A stretch of DNA of 64,000 nucleotides from an uncultured Bacteriovoracaceae bacterium (GTDB taxonomy: Bacteria; Bdellovibrionota; Bacteriovoracia; Bacteriovoracales; Bacteriovoracaceae): the NCBI GenBank assembly GCA_937931205.1, contig CALHBF010000014.1:124001-188000 (forward strand), written 5' to 3'. Positions 35,201 through 42,207 of the stretch are shown one piece after another. Position numbers and translations under genes: made by a program. The notes under the pieces are model-generated. The model searched no databases. It worked only from the letters and a program-made list of their open reading frames with translations, and was not told the DNA's origin. How positions within the stretch are numbered: position 1 is the stretch's first letter; each line of letters starts with the position of its first letter.

Positions 35201-37282
35201 CTTCATACTTTTTCTGCTTTTAAAGAGATTGAAGCCAAAGCTCTGAGTGAACAAATTATTACGAATAAAACTTTAGTTCGCGATGCATGTCTTCGTAGAG
35301 CAGGGGCCGTTTGTCATACGGATCTTGATTGTTCACCTAATAAAATGCATGCTGAATTTGCGGGCATCAAGGCGTTGAAGTTCTTTGGTAACAATGCTGA
35401 AAAAACTTATTGGGAAGAATCATTAGTTTGCGGCCAGAGCAATCCAAAGCCTTCAATTTATGACCAAGAGGCCACTCTCGCCTATGATCAAACTCAAAAT
35501 CGTTGTTGCCGTGAGATCGGAAAAGATCTTACTACTCATACAACTGATACTCCTCGCTCTCACTTAAATGCTCTCTATACTCCTGAGACTCAAGGCCTCA
35601 TTACGGCAACTCACCCAGGTCTGGCGGCCAATAATGCTAAAAGATATTCTCGCCTAACTTCTGTTGAAGAACTTGGAGCTGTTAATCGCCCGCTTCTTTC
35701 GGCCAATACCACAAGAAATAATGCAGGAGTTCTTACTAGTGCTTCCAACATTGAAGTCGCCAACCAGTGGAAGACTCTAAGAGAGGCCAATAGTGAAACT
35801 TGTTGTGGCGGTGGTTGGATCAGAAAATTCTCTGATGGCGGCAATGATTGGACACAAAAGAATCGTCTCTACTTTGATGCGTCCAACTTCGCTTGCCTCA
35901 ATTCAAGACACCAGATTTTAACTGCTCCAGAGTCACTTGCTGCTTTCTATAACTCTGTTGCTGACGTCAGAAACCTCATCAACAGAGATTATTCGGAATA
36001 CTGTCAGGATATTTCTGCGACTGATGGAGGCTGTGCTCAATACTCATTTGCTTCTAATAGTACAGATGAAGGAGCTCCTGCTCATGATCCTTATGGAATC
36101 ATCAGCGTTAATACTCTTAATGGCACATTCGGTGGAAGCAATACTGATTTTATCTTTACCCCATTTAGTGGTGATGCTCATCAAGGCGTCACCATGGTTT
36201 ACAACTCAACAACCTCAGGGGCCAGACGAAATATCAACATCAGACTTCCTAGTTTTATTCCGAGAGTAAGTTTTGATACTTCTTATGCGATTGGTGCCAA
36301 TGGTGCAAATACTAACGGCATTTCAATTATCACATCAACTCAAAGTCTTGCTTGCGTGAAACAAGATACACTTTCACCAACAAGTCATACTGATGCCAGT
36401 TCTTGTGCCGCCGGTAGCTGCTGTTATAGTTTCGATGCGAGTTCAAGAATTCTCAAAGTCGTTCTTTCCGCAGGAGCAACAGCACATTTTAGAGATAACC
36501 AAACAGGTATTCGCTTCAATGCTGATTTATCTCCCTTCAATGCTTTTGTGAGAACAAGACCCGCTAATGATCTTTACTACCTCTCACGTCTAGGTCGTAT
36601 GGAACTTTCTGGTGTTCCTCAAGTCAGCTATGAAGCTCTTTATTGTAATGACAATGCTGACAGACTGGTTCCTGGATTATTTAAAACGGCAATCATGAAA
36701 AACAGTGCTGAGTTTGAAAATTCAACGAACTCATTTATTCGTAATGGAGAATGGCAGACAACATCCCATGCCCTAAACCAGAACGCTGTTTTTGCTGAAT
36801 CTCAGTTCAAGTGCTGCTCTCCTCTAGGTAAGACCACTTCAGCTCCAGCAAACTGTTGTTCGGGCTACGGAGTACAAGTTGAAAATAGCAATACTTTTAC
36901 TTGCTCACTTCCAACTGGAACTGACCTGATGGTTTACTTGAATCCTTTCATCTCTAATGAAGGTCTTAACCTTACCTTAACAGAGTCTGACTATAACTCT
37001 GCAACTGGTGAGCCGATGCTCTCTTCTACTGTGGTGAATAAGATCGCGCAAATCGGTAGAAATCACTGTGAAGGTAAAAAAGTAAGACAAGGTGGAGCTT
37101 TCGGAAACTTTGAACCGGAACCACAAGGAAGCAGAACAGATGCTTCGAAGAGAATTTATCAAATCGTTGATTCATCAAATGACGTAGGCCAAGTAACAAA
37201 TGCTGGCGCTACTCTATCCTCTGGATATAATGTCTTTAATGAAGGCTACCGCTGGAACCATCATCTTTACTGTACGGAATAG
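32252..37282 (+). CDS. Giant Cys-rich lipoprotein, function unknown
   Basis: About 1,677 residues. A lipoprotein signal (MDMRYLILSLLILLGGC) puts it in the membrane or at the surface. By eye it has about 55 cysteines, many as CC pairs (YDCCLEEQC, NRCCREIG, ETCCGGG, KCCSPLG, NCCSGYG) and two CxTDxDC motifs (CQTDTDC, CHTDLDC) like small disulfide domains of extracellular proteins. A Gly/Thr linker (TTGGSTGSTTGSGGGGG) separates an N-terminal domain of about 290 residues from the rest. No enzyme motif was seen. The ATG at 32252 has GGAG upstream; 32258 is also possible. It looks like a surface or periplasmic structural protein. Confidence 0.72.
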   Translation: MDMRYLILSLLILLGGCLPEAKVSKGNSSTQESGPTETIDPTIPKTDTQWNYLAQTYKTITIYASNLNNAYITGYETETYLATESNFKNQTYCLVTDFSITGNKRQMRARVIPESYYDFSAKRTVRTLRVDFNVISSEVQSLCSPDLYSYNSLGEHSLDTTVPATVVYSADALCPTCTSRVNSTKIRIFKLNSSALYEVPTQSIKLSGLSLIVDPNSGSSGGNGSCSTSSCQAQGYDCCLEEQCVDNSALRPSAQTIYYDQWRTAEEERLTDPLAWMRYPHIYYICPNYVPPTPGTTTGGSTGSTTGSGGGGGDQLEQQLAQIKKDLACLENIKSQTLTVPFHQELLVNNSFTGTAQCKTQASEENDEMHFKKVARRLYQYCGCSYSELADMINFCPAYYYKASTTNGAGEATSFECQILSEVTVPTTQEVSVNSRSAPHRFFNSDGAEFNTPQASSLPQELDTFTYLDQDNNVHSQAAFGINSIIGPMSLNLDRALPAKSVNVELDQMYLIRTISGYYTPCPTCGKDKWHESMTAYPSSNWGVGLQAIGFSTKRDELDNNITGGNYEDTIFGRACWVPPTMLPFTHRSMSGTDTTNQRRNRLQTQAVLYSNGYQRDWFGFNKGALIGSFDGVSWFAVGNGRLVKSTTKKLYLAINAPFADLATASMHQVQISMYDGHSQAPQVDYDPQYHRSASLQNQAGNCQANHMCQTDTDCITRLGWEYACADVSSLKTSWPLFDINSKEEIGSQTLTLDQILAQKKFPSSETKRCVYRGAGAVCLQNSNLVTDLNNKKVMTCAPNFYCAPLTSGDNISTKVSRFATDLENLIVNRNHLFGQDANVLGRPLNYMGEIATIPNALQTSIRNNLLENQSTLAGSGSGICRPGKALPTVATQATMSNPFEQHKSPDTLKRTDFINQMASCNSALFSVYRHSSCPVIGDSGNYLQFETNTLAVDFNSRASRQNSCGLESISTDAGSLNMSADSLHTFSAFKEIEAKALSEQIITNKTLVRDACLRRAGAVCHTDLDCSPNKMHAEFAGIKALKFFGNNAEKTYWEESLVCGQSNPKPSIYDQEATLAYDQTQNRCCREIGKDLTTHTTDTPRSHLNALYTPETQGLITATHPGLAANNAKRYSRLTSVEELGAVNRPLLSANTTRNNAGVLTSASNIEVANQWKTLREANSETCCGGGWIRKFSDGGNDWTQKNRLYFDASNFACLNSRHQILTAPESLAAFYNSVADVRNLINRDYSEYCQDISATDGGCAQYSFASNSTDEGAPAHDPYGIISVNTLNGTFGGSNTDFIFTPFSGDAHQGVTMVYNSTTSGARRNINIRLPSFIPRVSFDTSYAIGANGANTNGISIITSTQSLACVKQDTLSPTSHTDASSCAAGSCCYSFDASSRILKVVLSAGATAHFRDNQTGIRFNADLSPFNAFVRTRPANDLYYLSRLGRMELSGVPQVSYEALYCNDNADRLVPGLFKTAIMKNSAEFENSTNSFIRNGEWQTTSHALNQNAVFAESQFKCCSPLGKTTSAPANCCSGYGVQVENSNTFTCSLPTGTDLMVYLNPFISNEGLNLTLTESDYNSATGEPMLSSTVVNKIAQIGRNHCEGKKVRQGGAFGNFEPEPQGSRTDASKRIYQIVDSSNDVGQVTNAGATLSSGYNVFNEGYRWNHHLYCTE

Positions 37283-37290
37283 AGGATAAA

Positions 37291-37782
37291 ATGAATAAAG
37301 CAAGACTTATGAAAACAGTTAGTGAATCAAGTGTTGAAATGAGAGAAATGGTTATGCCTAACCACACTAACCCGCAGAATAATATTTTCGGGGGCGTAGT
37401 TATGGGTTGGGTAGATATTGCAGCCGCAATGGTGGCCGCACGCCACTCAGGAAAACAAGTGGCCACAGTACATATCTCGGATATTGATTTTTTTGCACCT
37501 ATTAAAGTGGGTTATCACGTTCTCATTCAAGCTTCTCTTAACTATGTAGGAACAAGCTCAATGGTTATTGGAGTAAAAGTGACTTCTGAAAATCCATATA
37601 CAGGAGAAACAAGAACTACCACCAAGGCCTATCTGACATTTGTAGCAATGGATGACCTTGGCCGTCCAATATCTGTTCCTGGACTCATTCCTGAAACTGA
37701 GGATGAAAAGAGAAGATATGAAAATGCGAAGAAACGTGTAGAAGTCAAAAAACAATTATCTCAATCTATAGTTAAAAGATAA
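37291..37782 (+). CDS. Hotdog-fold acyl-CoA thioesterase (YciA/BACH-like)
   Basis: A 163-residue single hotdog domain with the family core NHTNPQNNIFGGVVMGWVD (Asn and Asp of the active site) and GYHVLIQASLNYVGTSSM, then TTTKAYLTFVAMD. It hydrolyses acyl-CoAs in the cytoplasm; the preferred chain length is unknown. AGAGGATAAA precedes the ATG. It follows the giant lipoprotein by 8 bases. The thioesterase step for DHNA-CoA is not encoded in the men operon, but this YciA-type protein is not the type known for it, so no link is claimed. Confidence 0.87.
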   Translation: MNKARLMKTVSESSVEMREMVMPNHTNPQNNIFGGVVMGWVDIAAAMVAARHSGKQVATVHISDIDFFAPIKVGYHVLIQASLNYVGTSSMVIGVKVTSENPYTGETRTTTKAYLTFVAMDDLGRPISVPGLIPETEDEKRRYENAKKRVEVKKQLSQSIVKR

Positions 37783-37791
37783 GCAATTCCT

Positions 37792-37807
37792 TGGCACCTC
37801 CCTTGCC
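37792..37807 (+). promoter_or_regulatory. Sigma-54 (RpoN) promoter for the BON-domain gene
   Basis: TGGCAC-CTCCC-TTGCC matches the -24/-12 consensus (TGGCAC-N5-TTGCA) with exact spacing; GG lies at 37793-37794 and GC at 37805-37806. Start of transcription would be near 37819, giving a leader of about 14 bases before the ATG at 37833, which contains the GGAGG site. Confidence 0.75.
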
Positions 37808-37832
37808 TATAAATAGGTTTTGGAGGTGCTCA

Positions 37833-38129
37833 ATGGAAAAATTCAATAAACACCTATTTGGCAGATCAGACATCGATCAAAAAAACTATTATCGTCAAAC
37901 GACAGAATCGGAAGAAGTAGTCCTTGCTCTTCTCAAAGGAAGTCCTGAAGTTGATATTTCTGAGATTAAAGTTTTCGTTCATGATCACGAAATTCATCTC
38001 GAAGGCTATGTCGAAAACAATCGAGAGAAGAGAATGGTGGAAAGTCTTGTTACCAATTATTTTGAAAACAAGATCATCAATGATCTTCAGATAAAATCTG
38101 ATGAAGATCAGTTAGATTATCTATATTGA
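37833..38129 (+). CDS. BON-domain protein
   Basis: A 98-residue protein with no signal peptide. The C-terminal 70 residues fit a BON domain: alternating helix and strand with VDISEIKVFVHDHEIHLEGYVENNREKRMVESLV in parts, including the characteristic glycine after the second strand (LEGYV). BON proteins bind phospholipid or act in osmotic or stress protection. TGGAGG precedes the ATG, and a sigma-54 promoter lies just upstream. Its 3' end overlaps the convergent cysteine-hydrolase gene by 53 bases. Confidence 0.8.
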   Translation: MEKFNKHLFGRSDIDQKNYYRQTTESEEVVLALLKGSPEVDISEIKVFVHDHEIHLEGYVENNREKRMVESLVTNYFENKIINDLQIKSDEDQLDYLY

Positions 38130-38640
38130 TATTAAAGACGTCTCTAAATTGAGTTAAGGCAAAATCATTTATTTGAGAATTTTCAGAAGCAATGGCATTC
38201 GCCGGAACATGAATTTTATACCCTCGCATATAGGCATCATTCACCGTGAACAAAACACAAATATTTCCGGCCATACCAGTAATGACGAGATGATCAATTT
38301 TCAAATCATTCAGCAAGACATCTAAATTTGAACAATAAAAACCTGAATGCTTCGGCTTCAAGACAAAATAATCATCTTTATCGGGTCGCAATTTTTTGGC
38401 AATGCTCCTCCCTAAACTATCTGAGCAGGTGCAATGTTCAAAAACTTCTTCCCAGCTTGATTTCCAATTACCGAAGTTATCATTGACATAGATCACAGGT
38501 AACTGATGTCTCTTAAACAATTTTTTGATCTCTGCAATATTCTCTGCAACAGGAGCGGCCTCTTGCAGTAATTTCTCCCCTTGGGGAAATTTGAGATTGT
38601 TGATCATATCAATAATAAGAAGTGCAGAATTCATCCCCAT
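38077..38640 (-). CDS. Isochorismatase-like cysteine hydrolase
   Basis: A protein of about 187 residues of the nicotinamidase/isochorismatase fold. The catalytic triad is visible: Asp in SALLIIDMINN, Lys in FVLKPKHSGFY, and Cys in GMAGNICVLFTVNDA, with the cis-peptide region before the Cys. Substrate could be nicotinamide or another amide; despite the family name it is unlikely to serve the men pathway. ATG at 38640 or 38634. It lies 24 bases after the JmjC-like gene and likely shares its transcript. Confidence 0.85.
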   Translation of the reverse strand: MGMNSALLIIDMINNLKFPQGEKLLQEAAPVAENIAEIKKLFKRHQLPVIYVNDNFGNWKSSWEEVFEHCTCSDSLGRSIAKKLRPDKDDYFVLKPKHSGFYCSNLDVLLNDLKIDHLVITGMAGNICVLFTVNDAYMRGYKIHVPANAIASENSQINDFALTQFRDVFNINIDNLTDLHQILSEDH

Positions 38641-38664
38641 CAACTCTGCAAATTAAAGGCCTCT

Positions 38665-39522
38665 TTAATGGCCCTCCCGAAGTTTGTTGAGAATATCATC
38701 AATACCTTTCAACTCAGCTAACTTTTGCATGAGATCCTTACCTAATTCCTTCATCCCTTCTTGATAAAAAGCAACTTCCTCTTCTTTACTGGCAAATCTT
38801 TGATACAAAGGCAGCCTTGTTCTCCAAAAGCTGTTTTGGGCCAGCTCTTTGGTTAAAATAGGAAGTATATCAATGGCGGTCTTTGACATCACTCCTAAAG
38901 AGATATGCATTGAACCCTCTTCAGCAGTCCACGCCCTATGCCACCACCCCGCAGGAATATAAAGCCAATCTCCTGCGAGTAAAGTCGTCTCGATGTAAAG
39001 CTCACTTTTCTCATTCTCATATCCTAAATCCTTGGGAGTAGAAAATGTTGTGGGATGAGGATGAATGGTATTCTGCCTTAAAGAAAATTTCTTCATTCCC
39101 TCTGTTTGAAAGATAAAAACATCTTCCACATCATAGTGCCAGCCGAAGCCATGGGTATGAGGAGGTGAACAGAAGACTTGAATATCAACAGGAGCAAAAA
39201 AATAATCAGAGAATTGCTGGGCCAAGAAACTTAATTTTGGATGCGACCTCTCACTGTTCTTGATGACAAGTGTATGTCCTGAACTATAAAGGTCCTTCAC
39301 TTCTGCAAAAGAGAGCTTGGCATCATCATGAACCATCCTGCCCTCTTTCACAATCCTGAGCATAGATTTGCGCTCTTGAAGGATTGCTTCAATGACAGAC
39401 CAATTCAAATATTGGCGATAATCACCGGCAGTGCTGGGAACAGAAAGAGGAAAGTGATGAAAATACTTTGTCAGAAAAGAATCAAGGGGCAATTCCCCAA
39501 GAACATTATTCAGTATGTCCAT
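38665..39522 (-). CDS. JmjC/cupin-4 domain protein, possible 2-oxoglutarate oxygenase
   Basis: A 285-residue protein with a cupin-like JmjC core. The Fe(II) ligands appear as HxD in GFGWHYDVEDVFIFQ and a distal His in GWWHRAW. The DVEDVFIFQTEGMKKF stretch resembles the ribosomal-oxygenase (RoxA/YcfD) group, which hydroxylates ribosomal proteins. Substrate not shown here. GAGG precedes the ATG. It is the first gene of a minus-strand pair with the cysteine hydrolase and diverges from the CBS operon, so the two may share a control region. Confidence 0.78.
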   Translation of the reverse strand: MDILNNVLGELPLDSFLTKYFHHFPLSVPSTAGDYRQYLNWSVIEAILQERKSMLRIVKEGRMVHDDAKLSFAEVKDLYSSGHTLVIKNSERSHPKLSFLAQQFSDYFFAPVDIQVFCSPPHTHGFGWHYDVEDVFIFQTEGMKKFSLRQNTIHPHPTTFSTPKDLGYENEKSELYIETTLLAGDWLYIPAGWWHRAWTAEEGSMHISLGVMSKTAIDILPILTKELAQNSFWRTRLPLYQRFASKEEEVAFYQEGMKELGKDLMQKLAELKGIDDILNKLREGH

Positions 39523-39566
39523 ATAACCTCACTCAAAAAAAAGATCGTTCATTCATATCAAATAAT

Positions 39567-39604
39567 GGGAAGCAATTTAACTTAAGATTGGGTTAAAGCT
39601 TCCC
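39567..39604 (+). promoter_or_regulatory. Inverted repeat, candidate enhancer site for a sigma-54 activator
   Basis: GGGAAGCAATTTAAC (39567-39581) pairs with GTTAAAGCTTCCC (39592-39604) as 13 bp with a 2-base bulge. Its centre lies about 84 bases before the predicted start of transcription from the sigma-54 site at 39644, a usual distance for bacterial enhancer-binding proteins. It lacks a T-run on either strand, so a terminator is unlikely. Confidence 0.5.
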
Positions 39605-39643
39605 CTATTCCCATCCTTTTATTCACAATTTGACTCTTATCCA

Positions 39644-39659
39644 TGGCATCTGGGTTGCA
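39644..39659 (+). promoter_or_regulatory. Sigma-54 (RpoN) promoter for the CBS operon
   Basis: TGGCAT-CTGGG-TTGCA fits the -24/-12 consensus with exact spacing; GG at 39645-39646 and GC at 39657-39658. Predicted start near 39670. A GGAGG ribosome site and the ATG at 39704 follow. Confidence 0.78.
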
Positions 39660-39703
39660 ACTTTTAAAACAAGACAAGGATGCCAATAACGGAGGTTTAA
39701 ATT

Positions 39704-40114
39704 ATGCAAGTTTCAGAAATAATGCACCAAGGACTTCAGACAATCAAATCCACTGATACGATCAGAGATGCCGCTAAACTCATGAAAGATTTTGATATCG
39801 GGAGTATTCCGGTTTACGAAGAATCAAAACCTGTTGGTTTTATCACTGATAGAGATATCGTTGTTGGTTGTGTTGCCAGTGGAGCATCTGCTGACTCTCC
39901 TGTTGCAGAAGCCATGAATCCCGAATTTGTCTGTGTGAGAGAGGAAGAAGATATTCGTGAAGCAGCAAAGCTTATGAAAGATCGTCAGCTTTCGCGTATT
40001 GTAGTCGTTGATCAAAAAGAGCGGCCTGTTGGAATGGTTACTCTTCAGGATATTTCCAATAATTTAAGAGATGAATCTGTTAAAGGTGAAATTTTGAGCA
40101 AGATTAAACACTAA
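39704..40114 (+). CDS. Tandem CBS-domain protein
   Basis: A 136-residue stand-alone pair of CBS domains. The first begins MQVSEIMHQGLQTIKSTDTI and contains SIPVYEESKPVGFITDRDIV in parts; the second has LSRIVVVDQKERPVGMVTLQDI. Such proteins sense adenine nucleotides or NAD and often appear in stress regulons. GGAGG lies 8 bases before the ATG. It is the first gene of a sigma-54-driven operon with the SRPBCC and alcohol dehydrogenase genes. Confidence 0.9.
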   Translation: MQVSEIMHQGLQTIKSTDTIRDAAKLMKDFDIGSIPVYEESKPVGFITDRDIVVGCVASGASADSPVAEAMNPEFVCVREEEDIREAAKLMKDRQLSRIVVVDQKERPVGMVTLQDISNNLRDESVKGEILSKIKH

Positions 40115-40125
40115 CGGAGTTCATC

Positions 40126-40623
40126 ATGACTATACAATTAGAAAATCAGTACCAAGGAGAGAACTTCACAGCTCCTCCTATTAAAATACCTCTGAAAGAA
40201 ACAGGCTACTACCACAGTACCAATATTTTAAAATCACCTCAGTTTGTTTTTGATTTTCTCCAGAATCCAGAGAACATTCATCGCTCCCTGCAAAGCTTAC
40301 CTCAGGACATTGAAAATTATCTCGATCTGGAATTAATGAAGGCCAATGCAACTGATGCTGATGAATATGAGATTGGTTGGAAAAATGCAGCAAATTCTGT
40401 TGTTCAGGGAACAATCAATTTTCACTGCCAACGAGCTTCCCAAAACAGAGGAACAGTTCTTCTCGCACAGGCCGAATTTAGCAATTTCTCAAAAAATGAT
40501 GACGACCCTTCGGAGTTAATTCGCTTTTTTTTAAAACGTCTCAAAGCTCTGATGGAAACAGGAGTTATCGCTACGACTACTGGTCAACCGAGCGGTCAAC
40601 AAGAACTGAAGACACTTCACTAG
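40126..40623 (+). CDS. SRPBCC-fold (cyclase/dehydrase-like) protein
   Basis: A 165-residue protein of the START/SRPBCC ligand-binding fold. It keeps the usual N-terminal pattern [24 protein letters not shown], a central [16 protein letters not shown], and the C-terminal helix [23 protein letters not shown], which is typical of the membrane-associated cyclase/dehydrase-like group. The active-site ligand is unknown. CGGAGT precedes the ATG. It lies 11 bases after the CBS gene and 8 before the dehydrogenase. Confidence 0.75.
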   Translation: MTIQLENQYQGENFTAPPIKIPLKETGYYHSTNILKSPQFVFDFLQNPENIHRSLQSLPQDIENYLDLELMKANATDADEYEIGWKNAANSVVQGTINFHCQRASQNRGTVLLAQAEFSNFSKNDDDPSELIRFFLKRLKALMETGVIATTTGQPSGQQELKTLH

Positions 40624-40631
40624 GAGTTAAT

Positions 40632-41804
40632 ATGAGAGCACTTACTTGGGAGGGTAAACATGAGATTGCTTTAAAGCATGTTTATGATCCAAAAATTCTC
40701 AACCCACTCGATGCCATCGTCAAAGTAACAACGACGGCCATCTGTGGCTCAGATCTGCATCTATACAATGGTTATATTCCTACCATGAAAAAAGGCGATA
40801 TCATGGGCCATGAAACGATGGGAGAAGTCGTTGAAGTCGGTTCAATGGTTCACAATATCAAGGTAGGAGATAAGATCGTCATCCCTTTTGATATTGGATG
40901 CGGCTCCTGCCTCCATTGTCATGATCAAGAATACTCGGCATGTGATAATTCAAATCCAAACTTTATGATACCTGAAAAACTTTATGGTTCATCTGGTTCA
41001 GGAATATTTGGATACTCTCATATGTATGGAGGATATGCGGGAGGACAAGCTGAATACATCAGAGTTCCTTATGCAGATACAAATTCACTAGTCATTCCTC
41101 CAGGTATCGAGGATGAGAAAGTTCTCTTCTTAAGTGATATCTTCCCTACCGGTTATATGGCCGCCATCAATTGCAATATTAAACCAGGAGATACAGTTGC
41201 TGTCTGGGGCTGCGGTCCTGTGGGACTCATGAGTATTAAAAGTGCCTTTCTACTTGGAGCAGAAAGAGTCATCGCCATTGATCATTTCCCTGGCCGATTA
41301 AATAAAGCACGAGCTTGTGGAGCAGAGGTCATCAATTTTGAGAGTGAAGAAGAAGTTCTTGAAACAATCAAATATCTTACAGGGGGCCGAGGCCCTGACT
41401 CATGCATCGATGCTGTCGGCATGGAAGCTCATGGGCATACTGTTTTAAATGCGATCGATACAGTTAAACAGAAAGTAAAATTAGGAACTGACCGACCTGA
41501 TGCTTTACGTTTTGCGATCCAGTCTTGTCGAAAAGGTGGATCAGTTTCTGTGCCCGGTGTTTATGGAGGATTATTAGACAAATTTCCTTTTGGAGCTGCC
41601 TTCGGAAAAGGACTCACTTTCAAAATGGGTCAAACCCATGTGCAAAAATACATGGAGGAACTACTTAATCTGGTACTAGAGGACAAAGTTGATCTGGCCG
41701 ATGTGATTTCACACCGCCTAACACTGGAAGATGGGCCTTCTGCTTATAAACATTTTAATGAAGAAAAAGATGAGTTCATCAAAGTCGTTATGAAAATTCA
41801 TTAG
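40632..41804 (+). CDS. Zinc-dependent alcohol/formaldehyde dehydrogenase
   Basis: A 390-residue medium-chain dehydrogenase. Catalytic zinc ligands are in AICGSDLH and [10 protein letters not shown]; the structural zinc site is [15 protein letters not shown]. The NAD-binding Rossmann motif is [15 protein letters not shown]. The long insertions after the structural-zinc loop ([25 protein letters not shown] region) resemble the glutathione-independent formaldehyde dehydrogenase-like group. It likely detoxifies aldehydes under stress. Last gene of the CBS operon, followed by a terminator. Confidence 0.9.
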   Translation: MRALTWEGKHEIALKHVYDPKILNPLDAIVKVTTTAICGSDLHLYNGYIPTMKKGDIMGHETMGEVVEVGSMVHNIKVGDKIVIPFDIGCGSCLHCHDQEYSACDNSNPNFMIPEKLYGSSGSGIFGYSHMYGGYAGGQAEYIRVPYADTNSLVIPPGIEDEKVLFLSDIFPTGYMAAINCNIKPGDTVAVWGCGPVGLMSIKSAFLLGAERVIAIDHFPGRLNKARACGAEVINFESEEEVLETIKYLTGGRGPDSCIDAVGMEAHGHTVLNAIDTVKQKVKLGTDRPDALRFAIQSCRKGGSVSVPGVYGGLLDKFPFGAAFGKGLTFKMGQTHVQKYMEELLNLVLEDKVDLADVISHRLTLEDGPSAYKHFNEEKDEFIKVVMKIH

Positions 41805-41812
41805 AAATAAAA

Positions 41813-41834
41813 AAGGCCACCATTCGGTGGCCTT
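41813..41834 (+). terminator. Terminator hairpin after the CBS operon
   Basis: AAGGCCACC / GGTGGCCTT, a 9-bp stem with an ATTC loop, preceded by an A-run and followed by TTGTGTGTG rather than a pure T-run. Confidence 0.65.
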
Positions 41835-41988
41835 GTGTGTGTGCAGGAAATTATATCTCTTCAAATACTTTTTAGAGTTTATAAGTCTATTAAACCCGTC
41901 AAAACAATTACTCGTCAAGTATTAAAACACAATATGTAGTCTTTTTTGTCGCCATTTTTTTGACACATACTACATCTAGTAAAATGTG

Positions 41989-42016
41989 CAAAAAAAAGGC
42001 CCTCTTCCGAGGGCCT
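41989..42016 (-). terminator. Rho-independent terminator of the basic-peptide gene
   Basis: On the minus strand AGGCCCTC, loop GGAA, GAGGGCCT, then eight T. It starts 4 bases past the stop codon of the 38-residue gene. The stretch between the two terminators (41835-41988) holds no gene, only AT-rich sequence with an ATGTAGT / ACTACAT inverted pair (41934-41940, 41969-41975). Confidence 0.85.
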
Positions 42017-42020
42017 AATA

Positions 42021-42137
42021 TTAGTTATTGTGATTCTTTAAAAGCTTTTTCTTGCGAGCAAGACGCTTAAGCTTAAGACCACTTTTTGCGTTTTTCTTCG
42101 CCTTTTTCACAGGACGTGACTTTTTTAACTTTTTCAT
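42021..42137 (-). CDS. Very basic 38-residue peptide, function unknown
   Basis: A tiny peptide, MKKLKKSRPVKKAKKNAKSG then LKLKRLARKKKLLKNHNN, with 15 Lys and 3 Arg in 38 residues and no acidic residue. A perfect GGAGGAATT ribosome-binding site precedes the ATG, and its own terminator follows, which argues that it is a real gene. It may bind RNA or DNA, like a small ribosomal or nucleoid protein, but resembles none I can name. A longer reading up to 42209 lacks a comparable start. A TATAAT-like box lies upstream but in an orientation that reads to the plus-strand gene. Confidence 0.72.
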   Translation of the reverse strand: MKKLKKSRPVKKAKKNAKSGLKLKRLARKKKLLKNHNN

Positions 42138-42207
42138 AATTCCTCCGCAGTTTAAAAATTCGATGTAGTCTATAATAAAAGAACGCTTTTGGGAACGATC
42201 GGAGTTC

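Noticed and set aside
37791-37813. Sigma-70 promoter TTGGCA ... TATAAA before the BON gene
   Set aside because: The two boxes are only 11 bases apart, too close for sigma-70, while the same bases fit a sigma-54 promoter with exact spacing.
38077-38640. Isochorismatase-like gene as part of menaquinone or siderophore synthesis
   Set aside because: The family is broad, the gene is far from the men operon, and no siderophore genes are near. A general amide hydrolase is the safer call.
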